Source: Thamnidium elegans (taxonomy: Eukaryota; Mucoromycota; Mucoromycetes; Mucorales; Mucoraceae). Taken from it: a stretch of 64,000 nucleotides of DNA. The stretch covers positions 868,001 through 932,000 of the forward strand of contig JAIXMG010000008.1 in the NCBI GenBank assembly GCA_025201345.1, written 5' to 3'. The translations under genes were made by a program, and so were the position numbers. The first letter of the stretch is position 1, and each line of letters starts with the position of its first letter. The notes beneath the pieces were generated by a model. It was not told the origin of the DNA. It did no database searches and saw only the letters and a list, made by a program, of their open reading frames with translations. Shown in pieces: positions 36,660-49,498 of this stretch.

Positions 36660-39108
36660 ATGGGACTCTCAACTTATTCTTCCAAGTTTCCTAAAAGATG
36701 GAAACTATTTATTGTAGCAGTTGGTATTTTATTAATTGTATCACAAATCTGTTATATCTTTACAACATCTTCAAAGCAAGAATCGATACCGTCGGATTTT
36801 GCTTCAAATCAACCAATGGATATTGATAAACCACTTCACTATGATCCAGTTATTAAGACCCCTCCCAAACACTCCATCCTGACAGGTTTCGGTGGCTTTA
36901 AATCAAAATTACCTCAACTTCAACACAATTTTAGCCCTGAACCTGTTGCATATACCAAGCTGAGAGAAAGTAGAAGAAGTGCAATTAAGAAATCCTTTTT
37001 ACATGGATGGACTGGATACAGTAAGTTTAACATATTATCCTTTTGGGGGGATAGAATATTTAATTATTATTTTTGTGGTTAATAGAGACATACGCTATGG
37101 GTCACGATGAATTAAAACCATTATCAAACAAACCCAAAACCACATTTGGAGGATGGGGTGCCACAATGGTAGATTCACTTAGCACATTGATCATTATGGA
37201 TTTAACCGACGAATTTTTAAAAGTGATGCCTCGTATCAGTAAAATTAACTTTAGAGTGGATCAGAATATTAGTGTATTTGAATCAATTATCCGTTACTTG
37301 GGTGGCTTTATTAGTGCCTTTGAATTAGGTGAAAGAAAGCAAGATATGTTGATTCAAAAGGCTGAAAAGTTAGCTCAAGAACTTTTGCCTGCTTTTGATA
37401 CCCCCTCGGGATTTCCTCATCATCTTTGGAATCTTGCACAGTAAGTACTATACAACAACAACAAAATATGTGTCATAGTATTAATGCATATGTACATAGA
37501 AATACATCTACAAATCAAGAGACTTTATTTGCTGAAGTGGGTACATTTCAACTTGAATTTATGATGCTTTCCCAGCTCACTGGAAATACTATTTACGGAG
37601 AAAAGGTGACATGCCCAAATTAAGCATATGACAATGTGAATACTCATGTGAGACTAATATTTTTTTTTTAAAAAAAATAGGCTCAACAAGTTACAGATTT
37701 CCTTGATTCTATGGGATACGAACAAGGTGTTTACATTAAAGGCTTATACCCAACCGCATTGGATACTCATGAAGGAAGATTTAAAGATGGTAAGTTGTAT
37801 AAATATTATAAATTAAGTGATCGGTTATTTAAAAAAAACTACAACAAAATTCGATATTAGCAATTAGTACATTTGGCGCTATGGGAGATAGTACATTTGA
37901 GGTAAAGAAAGAAACTAATGCTTCTTAATGTATCAATACAATCTGACCGTCTTCTTTTATTTACTAGTACTTCCTTAAAGAATATTTATTGATGGATGGT
38001 TCCGTTCCTCAGTATGGTAGAATGTGTAAGTTTCGAGCTTAATTCTTTTGTACGACCTTTATAATTTAAGCAACGATTTTATTTTAGATACTGAATCTAT
38101 CAGTGCCATGAAGAAACATATGCTTAGACAAGTACCTGGATACGACCTTTTATTATTACCGTCTTTCGATACACAACACAGGAACCATAGAAATTCGATG
38201 GATCATTTGGTATGTATATTACTTTTTTTTTTTTAAAAAAAAAGGAAAGGGCATCCACTTACAAACAAATACTTTGGCAAGTCTAGACTTGTTTTGTACC
38301 TGGTATGCTAGCCATGGGTGCAGTTACATTCAACCAACCAGAAGATATGAAAATTGCCAAAGGACTTTTGGAAACATGCGTATTTATGTACCGTACAACC
38401 GAAACAGGATTGAGTCCTGAGAATTGGGTATTAGGAAATACCGTAGAATACAATCCAATTACTTATAACAAGACCAAATCCGAACTCGAAAAGCTTCGTA
38501 ACTGGTGGTATGATGATGAGTTGGTCAACCCATTAATTTTAGAAAAAATTGAAAGAGAATCTCAGAATGAACTTCCAGTACACAAAAAGAAGGATGAGAC
38601 TCGTGTTGTAACAGAATATTCGACAAACTATAAACTGCCCCCTGTTAAAAAGAGACCGGAGTCATTATATTTTGATGATAAGAGATACCTTTTACGTCCT
38701 GAAACCGTTGAAAGTTTATTTATCTTGTATAGAATGACAGGTGATCAAAAGTACCAGGTAAATCACTTTTATTTCTGCATATTGAGAATATTTTCTAAAA
38801 TTACGCTGTAGGAATATGGATGGGAAATTTATGAATCAATTGAAAAATGGTGTAAAACAAAGAGTGCTTATGCTTCTGTACGTAACGTAGAAAGAACGCC
38901 AGCAGAAGAAGCTGAGGAAACTGAGGGTTTTAATCAAATCGATTCAATGGAAACCTTCCTTTTTGCCGAAACTTTTAAATACCTTTACCTTTTATTCAGT
39001 CCTCCTGAAATCGTTTCTCTAGACAAATTCATCTTTAATACAGAGGCTCATCCGTTTGTGAGAAAGCATTGGAACTGGGATAAAATATTAAAGAAGGAGG
39101 ATGTTTGA
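36660..39108 (+). CDS. GH47 class I alpha-1,2-mannosidase, ER/Golgi type II membrane protein
   Basis: Trims mannose from N-glycans in the early secretory pathway. Nine exons give 639 residues in phase. Residues 13-36 form a single signal anchor (KLFIVAVGILLIVSQICYIF). The GH47 motifs carrying catalytic residues are all present: VFESIIRYLGGFISA, DSTFEYFLKEYLL, HRNSMDHLTCFVPGMLAMGA, RPETVESLFILYRMTGD, and the terminal FNTEAHPF with the Ca-binding Thr. An insert of about 40 residues (about 38555-38670, ELPVHKKKDETR ...) sits before RYLLRPETVESL. Exon 5 is only 41 bp. Whether it is the ER Man-I or Golgi type is not settled; the EDEM branch is unlikely given the intact AETFKYLYLLFS motif and membrane anchor. 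Confidence 0.92.
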
Positions 39109-39301
39109 ATTTTTCTTTTTTTAAGAAAAAAAAAACTGTATAGATTGTCATAATAAACATGTGTATTACCAACCTAATTTGTGTAAAACGGAATAAATAA
39201 TTAATTGCTACGCAAATGTTAAAATTAAAGTTGTTGCTAAGCACTAAAACCTTTATATATAATTAAACATAACAAGTAAGCGTGAACTTGATTTTTTATT
39301 A

Positions 39302-41619
39302 TTATAAACCATTTTTAGATCCAAGCAATAAAAAACTGCCATTTGGTAAAACCTCACCGACCATATTCGTATTGAACCAACCATCGGGATGAATAGCATC
39401 CATGGAAGCTTCGATATTATTCCAATAACCTACAAACACATTATTACCGCGGACATGAATTTCACCTCTTGGATTTGGTAAATCTTCGGCCGTAAACTCA
39501 TTATAATCGACCAACTTAATTTCCATAGAGGGCAACGGGGGGCCCACTAATTTTTTCTCTGGTGTATAGTCATAGACTACGGTAGCGGCTATCCCGGAAC
39601 TAGTTTCAGCACGACTAAAGGTTTTAATTACTTGTGAGCCCAATACGGCACGATAAAACGATCCTAGATCGAGCTTGCTATTATCGGTACCGTCATCATC
39701 CATATACAGCATCCGTACATGTCCTCCGAACATCTTTTGCCGAATATCTCTGAACACCAGCATATCATACATGCAATCCGAAACCAGCCTTCCTTCCAAA
39801 TGGTATCGATTCTTTCTATCAATACCGCGTTGAAATATAAACGAGTTACCGTACTTGTTGGTAATTAATTTCTGTACTTGTTTTAAAAATGGTGCTCCAC
39901 TACGTTTCGAATGGTTGGTTAGAAGTAGCTTTTTTTTTTTAAAAAAAAAAAAATGAATATTTTTTACCTGGAATAGATTGTAGGTTTTAATTGTTTTAAA
40001 GTAGATAGTATAGTTTCTACATCTAAATTAAAATCATTGTGTGATATTTTATCTTCAAACGCAATAGAACCACCTGAATAGGTAGTTAGCGCTTGCAGTA
40101 CATAACCAAGCACGTTATCTATATAAATTTGTTGTGTAAGTAGGATACTTTATCTTTTTACCAGATGTTATACCTATCGCAAAACTATGCACCAGTCTGT
40201 CTTTTGACGTGATCTTGTGATTATTTGGTGGATGTACCTTATAACTTGCTTAATATACAAAGAAAAAGTTTTTTTTAAGAAAAAAAGTGTAGTTAAATAT
40301 ATGTCAACTTACAAATAGCAGATAAAAGATTCTATTTAGTATACGAATTAATTATTTATATAAATCGAATTGGTTACATTATTTTTACCTTGTGTGTTAA
40401 TATTACGCCAAGTGGCTTTTGATCATCATGATCATTACTACGGATAATCTATTTATTTTCTTCTATTTAGTATAAATCATTTGACAATTTTCTAAAAGAA
40501 GTAAAAAAAAACTTGCATTATTTTTGGGGTTACTACTGTAATACACGCTTGCAATTGAATCATATGCTTTTATAAAAATAAAAAATAAAATTAGCACTAA
40601 AAAAAAAAAAAAAGACTTTTTTTACTCAATAAGTTTGATCTATCAATCAATTTCTCCTGACCCAACTTCTTTAAAGCTTGTAAACTGAAAATAAAGACAC
40701 CAAAATAGTTTATTTCGCTTTCTTCTTCACTATCGATGACAATGATATATTTGACAGATGTTCCTTCAATTGCTTGTAAAGTGAAATCTAAATGGGTTTG
40801 ATCGATGACCATAGTAGTTAATAGAGTATTTCGTATGACATGAAGTAGATGAGAAGACGTGGCCTGAGCGGCAATAGGGATCGTCACAAGACCACCCCAA
40901 TGACAAGCTAAGTTTGATTTATTAAATTTGAACCAAGTATACTTTTTTTTTTTATACCTATTTCAGTCATAAACGCATCTTTTTTTCATCCCCAAAAAAA
41001 AGGGTAAGTTTTTTTTTTAAAAAAAAAGTAATTAAAGCATATAAAGGGTATACCTGGTGAAGTTGAAGCATATATTCCCACAAACGAATTACTCTTTTCG
41101 GAACAGGCGACAAGATTTGCTACATTAACTAAACCCGAAAAAATCGACTGAACTATACTGATTGATTCATCTAATTTATTTTAATTAATATTGCGTCTTT
41201 TTCTCTCGTGTTTATACTTGCGATATTTATTCTATATATATATATATATGTATATAAAAGAGTTTAACAAACAACAATTTTTTTTTCTTAAAAAAACATA
41301 CCCAAATCACTTGTTGATTATGCACTCGAACACCGAGAAATGGGTTCGCTTTAAATTTTAAAAAGGCGACTTGATACAGCTCACTCAAGGTCTTTATAGA
41401 CTGGTCGTTAAAAGAAAGTAAAGGAGCGCCACTAGGATACATTCTTGATTTGACTGTGGCACTTTCTTCTGCATAGCGAAGAGGCGAGAATTCTCCTTGA
41501 CTGTTTATAACAATAGGATGAGCATCGGGATGTCTACCGTTTTGAATGGCAATAATCGAAGCTGCACTAAATATGGTTGTTAATAATATGTAACTAAGAG
41601 CGTTTAATTCTATTGTCAT
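39302..41619 (-). CDS. Acyl-CoA synthetase-like protein with degenerate, truncated adenylation domain
   Basis: Related to long-chain acyl-CoA synthetases (ANL superfamily). Nine proposed exons, 41619-41302, 41147-41054, 40907-40626, 40566-40517, 40448-40389, 40331-40313, 40248-40174, 40118-39968, 39899-39302, give 548 residues in phase. Family blocks: N-terminal TM-like segment, GARHPD-like NGRHPDAHP, SFVGIYAS, CHWGGLVTIPI, LGVILTHKN/LLSAI, SKDRLVHSFAI, LKQLKPTIYSR, YDMLVFRDIRQKMFGGHVRML, GEIHVRGNNVFVGYW, GWFNTNMVGEVLPNG. The AMP-binding loop (normally YTSGTTGxPKG) reads YYSSNPKNN...DQKPLG; TGD of the ribose-binding motif is TNM; the frame ends just after, so the C-terminal lid domain with its lysine is absent. 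Intron 4 uses a GCAAGT donor, and exon 6 is 19 bp. Probably not catalytic; pseudoenzyme or young pseudogene. Confidence 0.72.
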
Positions 41620-41869
41620 TTTTATTTTATGTTAAAGAAAAAAAAAAAAAAAAAAAAAGAAAGGAACAAACCCAATTTTTTTGGGCTTATAATACCAATT
41701 AATACACGTGATGAATAATGAATGGGGTTTCTTGTTTTTTTAGAAGTGTGAGAGTAAGAGAAAGGAAGGTGTTGGTAAAGAGAGTAGGGGGGTTGGGGTT
41801 GGGGTGTTATTTTATTAACTTTTTTATAATACATTATATGATACATTTATAATTTTTTTTGTTATTGTT

Positions 41870-44079
41870 TTAAAACAATTGATTTAATAGATTTGGATCG
41901 CTTGTAAAATCGTCCATGCCTGCATTGACGACACTTTGATATTTTGTCATAAAGTCGACAACAGCAGTAGCACTATTATTATTCGAATCATTTTGATTTA
42001 ATAAGAACAAACCGTTTTCATCATTTTTTAAAAGAAGTGCTTGTTGATAGAATGTCATGAGGGATTCAGGACTAGGAGTGTTTTGATAGGATAAGTTTTG
42101 GCTGGTATTACTACTACTGCCTTCACTCAAGACATCATCAACATTTAACGGCAAAGACGCCAATATTAAATCATCAAACATGTTTCCATCAAATGGTGTA
42201 ATCAAATTGGTTTGTTCTTCTTCTTCAGCAGGTGGTGAGAAACAATAATCGTGAAAGTCAAGCGTTACAGTTGTGCCTGAATAACAAGATTGGTTGGAAT
42301 CTCGACGTGTTCTCTTTGACAGTGTAGAATCTAATTCGGCTAAAGCGTCCAAAGTTAAAGGTACGTAATTTTCTTCGAGTTTTATAACGGGTGATGTAGA
42401 CTGTGGTTGTGATGAAGGGTGTGATGGCGGAGGAGAAGGAGATGGTAAAGTCGATTCAGGTGGAGGAGGTGGTGGTGGTGGAGGAGGAACATAAGGTTGT
42501 GGAGCAATTCTTGAAGCATATTTACGTGGTTTTAAATCAACAGTAAATTGATTTCTAAATGTATCCAAAGCTCTTTGTAACAAATTCTTTTTATTGGCTA
42601 ATTGTCTTGGATTTAACCAAGCTAATTTCCAGCCAATTTCATTACATTTGGCTTCATCTAATCTACGTTGGGTAACACAAGGAGTATCTGAAGTAATATG
42701 CATCGCTCTAGGAAATACACAATTGTTCTTTCTAAAGGCAATATCAACAGCGTCCAATACAACGGATTCAATATTAATTCTAATTCTACACTTGATGTTG
42801 GCATCTTCAATTAAAATTGTCTTTGGTGCTTTTTCAATGGTATCATGACTTGTTTTAGCTGACTTTTGTGGTTGGTTGTCATCACTGTCACGATGCTTTC
42901 GTTTACGTAAAGTGCCCTTTAATAATTTCTCTTGACGTGCTACTCTACGTGATCTCATACTTGGGTATCGATTTCGATAAGAATCAACTGCTCTTTGAAT
43001 TAATCCCCTCTTTCCTGCAATTTCTTCTAAATTAAGGTATGCGAGTTTCCAACCTAATACATTACATTCCGTTTCATATGCCCAACGATTACCACGATAT
43101 GTCTCTCTTGGTAAATTAGCTCTTGGATAAACCTATAAAAAAAAAATTTTTTTTAGTTTGATTTTTTTTTTTTTTTTTTTTTTTTGGTTAGTGCTTACAC
43201 AATTTTCTTTTTTGAATTTATCATCCAATATACTTGTATCGACTTTATCAAGATCAGTTCGAATGCAATAACGACGTAAAGTACGGTGGTGCGAGTAGAC
43301 AAAACTAACCCATTCAATACCCTCTTTCAACTCAGTAGTGGGTTCATGACTAGATAAAAATGGAGATGGAGTAGTGGGTGGCTTGGCCCCATTGGAAGTA
43401 GTAGTTGTAGAAGTAGTAGTTAATTTTGGTTGTTGTTGTGGTTGCTGTTGAGTATTAGGTTGTGGGTTAGATAAAGGTTTATTTGGTTGGCATGACGATG
43501 ATTTATTTGTTGTTGTTGATATGGCATCGGCCAAAGCTTTGGCGACTTGTGTAGCCGTTGAATTCCAAGGAGGTTCTTCTACAACAACAGATGATGAATG
43601 GTCAATCGGCGAATTAGGTGTACATGTAGTTACTGCCGATAAGATGGGAGTATTTTCAATACTTGGAGTTTCTGTAACAGTTGTCATATCTATTTTATTA
43701 TATTTTAGTAACGATATATTAAATTGGAACATTCTTTGTGTTCACATATATACGAAAATGATAGTTTTCTTGATGTGTTTCTTTCTTTTTTTTAATTTTT
43801 TTTTATTTATTTTTTACCTTGGTCTTTTGTTGGTTTAAGTTTACGTTCCTTAATTTTATTAACTGCCTGTTCAATTATATTTAATTGTTCAGTAGATAAA
43901 GTCTCTAATAATGTTTCAGCTGACTCTGTAGGATGAACAAGGTCATTAATACAAAGTTGAAGCTCAGGATTGTGGGGCAATGTTTCATTTATTATTGCAG
44001 CGTAAGATGATAATGTCATCATATCATCATTTATAGTGGTTGTATTCATTACGGAGTGGGGTGGATTTTGAACTATCAT
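41870..44079 (-). CDS. Fungal regulator-like protein with duplicated ~95-residue domain (DUF8032 type)
   Basis: Three exons (44079-43818, 43689-43199, 43132-41870) give 671 residues. A domain occurs twice: first EGIEWVSFVYSHHRTLRRYCI ... to YRNRYP (43340-42965), then IKCRIRINIESVVLDAVDIAF ... to TFRNQF (42800-42535). Both copies share a KKEN/RKNNCV(Y/F)PRA core, an ETECN(V)LGWKLA(Y/W)LN-like core and (G/L)LIQRA or LLQRALD. Between them is a basic stretch (RSRRVARQEKLLKG). Flanks are Q/T/S-rich and poly-Pro (42425-42510); the C-terminus is acidic and N/S-rich like an activation domain. I associate the domain with DUF8032, a fungal family of unknown function, from memory of its motifs. A transcriptional role is inferred from composition only. 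Confidence 0.7.
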
Positions 44080-46479
44080 AAATTTTTTTTTTTAAAGAAA
44101 GATAAAGAAGAACGGAATTAAAAAAAAAAAAGGGCGCGTTTTTTATTTTATTTTTATTTTTTCCTTCTATTTCTTCTACTGAAAAAACGAGTCCAAAAAG
44201 ACGATGCTGACTTTATATAAAAAATATGGCGGAGATCTTTACGTGTATAAAAAGGGCAAACACTTTTTGGATTGCATATTGTTTGGAAAAACAAACATTT
44301 TTAGCGAAATTTCAAACTTAGAAAAAAAAAAGTAGATACAATGTTCAGCTAGGTAATGCCGATCCCCATGGTTACTTCTCTTTCTAGTACATCAAACCAC
44401 ACTAAAAAACGTTTTTTTATTTTTTATATTGGCATTGTCATACACTAACTATATGGCATAATGTAACAACAACAACAAAAGCGGTGTTACACACCCTTCA
44501 TCAAACATTATTACTTAAAAACGCACTGTTCTATTCTCCTTCAATTCCAGCAGATAAAAATGTCTTCTCAAAGCTGCATTAAAAATCATTCTAGATTGCC
44601 ATAATGCATTATGCATTATAAAACACGGTTTTTTTTTTACCTTCCAATATAAAAAATAAAACGTATTTTTCGCTGTATCTTTCTAAAAAAAAGTACGCGG
44701 ACGTATAAATTACGCAATTCTTGTTCTTTTTTAATACGCAATCACCCTACTTCTAGTCTCTTTCTCTCTTTGAGAGCACAGTGCAAAAAAGAAAAAAGAA
44801 AAGGGTTACAAGACTAAAAAGTGTGGGAATATAATCTTTTCTCCCCAAGTTTAAATAAAGCGATTCTATTGAAGCCATATATATTCTTCCGAAAAAAATA
44901 AGGGTGTATTGTATTATGCGTGATAAAAAGCCTTGGATGGTTTAATCCTTATCTAGAACCCTTAAAAAGCGAACACTCATCCTTTATATATATATATCTT
45001 GAATTGTTCTGGCTCCCTGTAAATTAAGCCCATTAGCGTTATGTGCTACACAGATATATATATATATATATTGGTTTAAAAGCGCGATTATAAAATAATA
45101 AAATTACAGTCAAAGAAAAAATAATAATAATACCAACTTATTACTATAAAACGAATATCTATCAAAAATTATAATTACAAAAAGGATTAGAGTATATGAT
45201 TAAAAAGTTTTAATTGCATAAAGATCATAATGTATTATACCCCATCTCCGCCATAATTTTTTTTTTTACCTAATTCATATTCTTTTGTGTAAGGTACTCT
45301 TTATCAATATTTTGATATGTAACCGCGAGTTATTTCAGCACGTTTTATCGAGATTTTTTTTTTTTTTACTAAGCAGAGGGGTCTACATTTTCTACTAGTG
45401 CAACATAATTAATACAAGTTAGTAGCAGGGTAAGTAGTTGGTTCAGGAACATTTTATCAAATGAATTTAGCTAAATAAAAAAATCTTTGTTTTTTGAGAT
45501 CCAGCTAACTGTTACTCTTTTTTTTTTAAGCGCGTGGTATGGGTAACTACAAGTACCAGTACCCACCCTTTTAAAACGCCATTTCTCCATTTCTGATCAC
45601 AAAAAGTAATATATTTATGCTGAATAGAAAACAAAAAAAAAAGGGATTGTAGTACAATAAGTTAAAAAAGTATAAATAAACAGGTTAAAGAACTGTCATT
45701 CTAAATTAGAATAAATTTTTTGTAAAACATTCAATTGAAAGTATCATCACTTGATAACAATATTACGCTAATTACTTTTATCAATTTGTGATTATAAACC
45801 CGTTTGAAACATTATTTCCCCTGGAGTGAAAGTTTCTGAAACAAACAGATATATCTGTTAATTTAGCGATAAAAAGCCTTTGGGAACCAATGTGCACAAG
45901 CCATTATAAAAAAAAAAAGAATGCCATCATATATCGTCATCCTACAGTACTTGAAAGCCTATAGTATTTATTTATCTTTATATATTTAATACGCTTGTTT
46001 AAAAACACATATAGGCCATGGATTCTTGCCTCCTTTTCTTTTTTATCTTTTATACAGAGTTTCTTTGAAAAGTTAATATTTTCACTTATGATGTGTAACA
46101 TGACTTTTTACTGGGTTTTTTTCTTGCATACAGAGTAATAAATTGATCGTCTGTACTTGGATCATAAAAAAAAAAAGACTTTAATAAAGCCCCAGCTTAA
46201 ACATATTATATACATGTATAATCAATCGATTTAACGATAATATCTCTCTCCTTTTTATTAAAAAAATAAATAAATAGATGATGCCTTATCTGTTCCACGT
46301 CAAAACAGCCATAATCATAAAAAAAATATTTAACTTTTTAAGCGGTCACGCTAGAGTCACACGGGGAAAGCGTAACAAGAGAGAGAGAGACAGAGCGTAA
46401 TGTTTATATCCCCATACCATACGGCCTTATTTGACTTTTTTTTTTTCCCTTTCAACTTTTTTTCTTATATATTGTCATT
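44080..46479. other. Long divergent intergenic region
   Basis: 2.4 kb between divergent genes, with no coding frame. Features seen: palindromic ATAATGCATTAT near 44600, (TA)n runs near 44985 and 45055-45072, numerous short A/T runs, and an AG-rich (GAGA)n tract at 46377-46392. Large size and divergence suggest promoters for both flanking genes. Confidence 0.45.
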
Positions 46480-48399
46480 ATGAGTACATTACCAGTAAGT
46501 TTTTATTTTTTTTAAAAAGAAGCACAATGTTTTTTTTAAAAAAGTAAAAAAAAAAAGACGTCAAAAAAAGCAATATATTAATAATAAAAAAAAAAACTTT
46601 AGTTATTACAAGCCGATCTTAAAAAAGCAACAGTGAAAGAACTTGTGGACTGCATTAAAGCCATTAACAAAAAGATCAATCCGTACCAGAAAATAACGCT
46701 CTCTGGTCGAAAGGATGAAGTAGTTCAGCGATTGGTAACTTTTATTGATAGTCTTCTAGAGCAAAATCGAGAAGAAACTTTAGTAACACTTGTTCGAATT
46801 GTAAATGAAAATGCTCATAAAAAGTAAGTTATTCTTTTTTTTTAATTATATAATCAACTCAATTTTTTTTTCTTTGCTTCTTAAGGTTGAGCTGGAACTA
46901 TGAAAATGGTGATATAGTTGTCAACTTTGTTAAACCAAAACGCGCTGTTTCCTCAAACATCGAAAATGTCGAGTTTGTTCGTAACCCGTTTCTTAAGCCT
47001 ATGAAACGCTTGACTGCTATTAAAATCTGTCCAGGTAAGAAGCAAAAAATATGTATCAATTCTCTTTCTAATATCTTTTTTTTTAAAAAAGTTGCTGGAC
47101 AATCTCGTCAATCAAGAACATTTAGCTTCACTTTAACAGAAGAGGATCGAAAATTATTAGCCACAAACAATACAGTAGATGATAGACCACCCTATCAGAT
47201 CCGATTCTACTGCGCAAGATATGCTGGTCGTACGGATAAGCTGGAAGTTGAATTTCCTAACATCTGTGAATTAAAAGTGAATGATAATGTCATTCCTGGC
47301 CAAGTAAGAAATATAATATTTTTGTTTTCTATCTCACTGCTTAACACACACACACTCTCTCTCTTTTTATAGAATATTCGTTGCTTAAAAGGTAAACCTG
47401 GTACTGTTAACCCACCCGACTTATCTGTCATGAGTAAAAAGACAGCACAAAACAACCTCGAATTGATTTACATCAACAGTTCATTTCCATTTATTGCCAG
47501 CGTCTACATCGTTGAACGAACACCAGTACAACACTTGATTGATATTTTAAAAAAGGAACGAATACTATCTAAAGAAGAAGTCTTGAGACGATGTAAATAT
47601 AAATATATGTATATTAAACATCTACTATTGAAACTTACCCTCTTTTTTCGGTTATAGTACAAGAGGTCCAAGAAGATGCTGATATAATAATGGAATCGGA
47701 AACCTTATCGACAAAATGTCCAGTAAGTTTAATTACATACTCAGAAAAAAAAAGAAAAAAAGAAAAAAAGAAAAAAAACTAACTATATTAAAAAAAAAGC
47801 TCGCTTTTACACGTATTGTTACACCTATCCGATCTAAATCATGTAACCATTTACAATGCTTTGATGCATCCACCTTCTTAACCATGAACGAACAAACACC
47901 TACTTGGTCATGCCCCGTCTGCTACCGACCAATAAAATCATGGGAAGATTTAATCGTAGATGAATACTTTGCACAAATGTTATTAAACACACCGCGTCAT
48001 ATTGATAGCGTACGAGTAGAGCCAAGTGGTGTAGTTACAATTATTGATGAAAACCCAGATTTAGCCAGACAAGAGGAAGAAGATGATGAGGAAGAAGAAG
48101 AGACCGACATACCACATGTAAAGACAGAACCGGAGGTCACCATCTTACTGGACGACGACGACGACGATGATGAGGATGCCCAAGTCTCATACGGTTCACC
48201 TTATCATGCAACAGATACCATCAATATACCCATAGCTGTTGCGCCAACACCATTCGAGAAGCCTGGTCCTTCTTGCCTGCGTAAGTCTCCTCCCACCCTC
48301 GCTGCCGACGCCGAGGCTCCACCACCCCGTAAGCGAGTAAAAAAGAAGTCTGCAGATGTTATTGACTTGACCTTGGATTCTGACGAAGATTCAACATAA
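46480..48399 (+). CDS. SIZ1: SIZ/PIAS family SUMO E3 ligase
   Basis: Promotes transfer of SUMO from Ubc9 to nuclear substrates. Seven exons (46480-46494, 46603-46823, 46886-47034, 47092-47303, 47373-47592, 47658-47722, 47800-48399) give 493 residues in phase. SAP domain: LKKATVKELVDCIKAIN ... KITLSGRKDEVVQRL. PINIT domain: about 46890-47560, with RTFSFTLTEED and YQIRFYCARY. SP-RING: ESETLSTKCP, then TPIRSKSCNHLQCFDASTFL and WSCPVCYRPI (C-x-H, C, C-x2-C). SUMO-interaction motifs: VTILLDDDDDD and VIDLTLDSDED at the C-terminus. A VKTE SUMO site is present, suggesting automodification. Shorter than yeast Siz1 (about 900 residues), nearer to Siz2/PIAS length. Confidence 0.92.
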
Positions 48400-48586
48400 T
48401 CCTTGGGTGAAATAAAATACTATTTTTTTTTTCTTTATATACTAAATCATTAATATCAGTTGTAATAATAAATAATAATAAAAAAAAAACTAGGAATTTT
48501 TATTTTATTTTATTTACAAAAAAAAAAATTACTACATGGCTTTTTTTTTTTTTTTTTTTTACAGGGTTTTTTACAAGGTTTTTAAT

Positions 48587-49185
48587 TTATGACAAGGCAC
48601 TATTACCAAATGTTTCATCAAATTTAGATGCTACACCTTCAAATTCTTCTGCGTTAGTAGAATGCATAGCATGAATATCGTTATAAACGCTATTCATTAA
48701 CTTATGATCCATCAAGTTGACTCCCCAACCAGTAGAATTAGCAGCATGACGACTTGTTTGTTCACCAAAAAGAGATGACCTACGTCGAGTACCATCATAC
48801 ATGGATGTATTTAAGTTATTTGCATTGGTAGTAGCAGTAGTATGATCATTTGAACTACTGTTTTTGAAAGCGCCAAGACGACCACCATGATCAGCAGTAG
48901 CATCTATGTCTGCTCGAAGTTCTGGAGCTTCCAAGTAATCATGAGTGTTTTTTGCAGCCTAATATAAGATATTAAGATACTTTAATTTATATATAAATAA
49001 ATGTTTACTTACATGGTCTACCTTATCAATAATATTATTCCAAGTACGCTTCAAGTTATTGTTACGTTCAATAAATTCAGCATCCAACTCTATATATTTT
49101 ATATATGAATAAAATTACATCATGTCGTACGAGGTATATTTTTTTTTTTACCTGCTTCAGTAGTATTTTCGAATTTTTTACTCAT
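48587..49185 (-). CDS. Small helical protein, unrecognised
   Basis: Three exons (49185-49152, 49089-49013, 48958-48587) give 160 residues. The N-terminal 55 residues are predicted helix with heptad character (EFIERNNNLKRTWNNIIDKV). The rest is polar and N/T/S-rich. A second short helix near the C-terminus contains YNDIHAMHSTNAEEFEGVASKFDETF. No signal peptide or TM. In-phase introns with good GTAAGT/TAG sites argue for a real gene. I do not recognise the family. Its stop is about 190 bp from that of the convergent SUMO ligase gene. Confidence 0.6.
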
Positions 49186-49498
49186 TGTTTGTTTGTTAAT
49201 TAAGAAAAGAGATAATGATTTTTACAAAAAAAAAAAAGAAGCTATATCTCTATTTTTATATATATAATAACCATGCAGTTTTAGATTCTTAATGCGTGTA
49301 AATGTATTCGTTCATTGATAAAGTTTGACTTAAAATTCATGCATTAAAGAAGTAACCTTAGTTTTAAGAAACTTAACCTTTTAAAAGAATAATGTCACAG
49401 GGTACCACAGAAATTTTTTTTTGCAAATGATGAAAATATTATTAATATTAAGTAAATAGTAAAAGAGTAATTATGGTACAGAAAAGAAAAAAGGTTTT

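Noticed and set aside
40389..40626. Frameshifts making the synthetase-like gene an obvious pseudogene
   Set aside because: Apparent phase breaks vanish when a GCAAGT donor at 40516 and a 19-bp exon at 40331-40313 are allowed.
42425..42510. Possible CRISPR-like or satellite repeat
   Set aside because: It is the poly-proline coding tract of the duplicated-domain protein.
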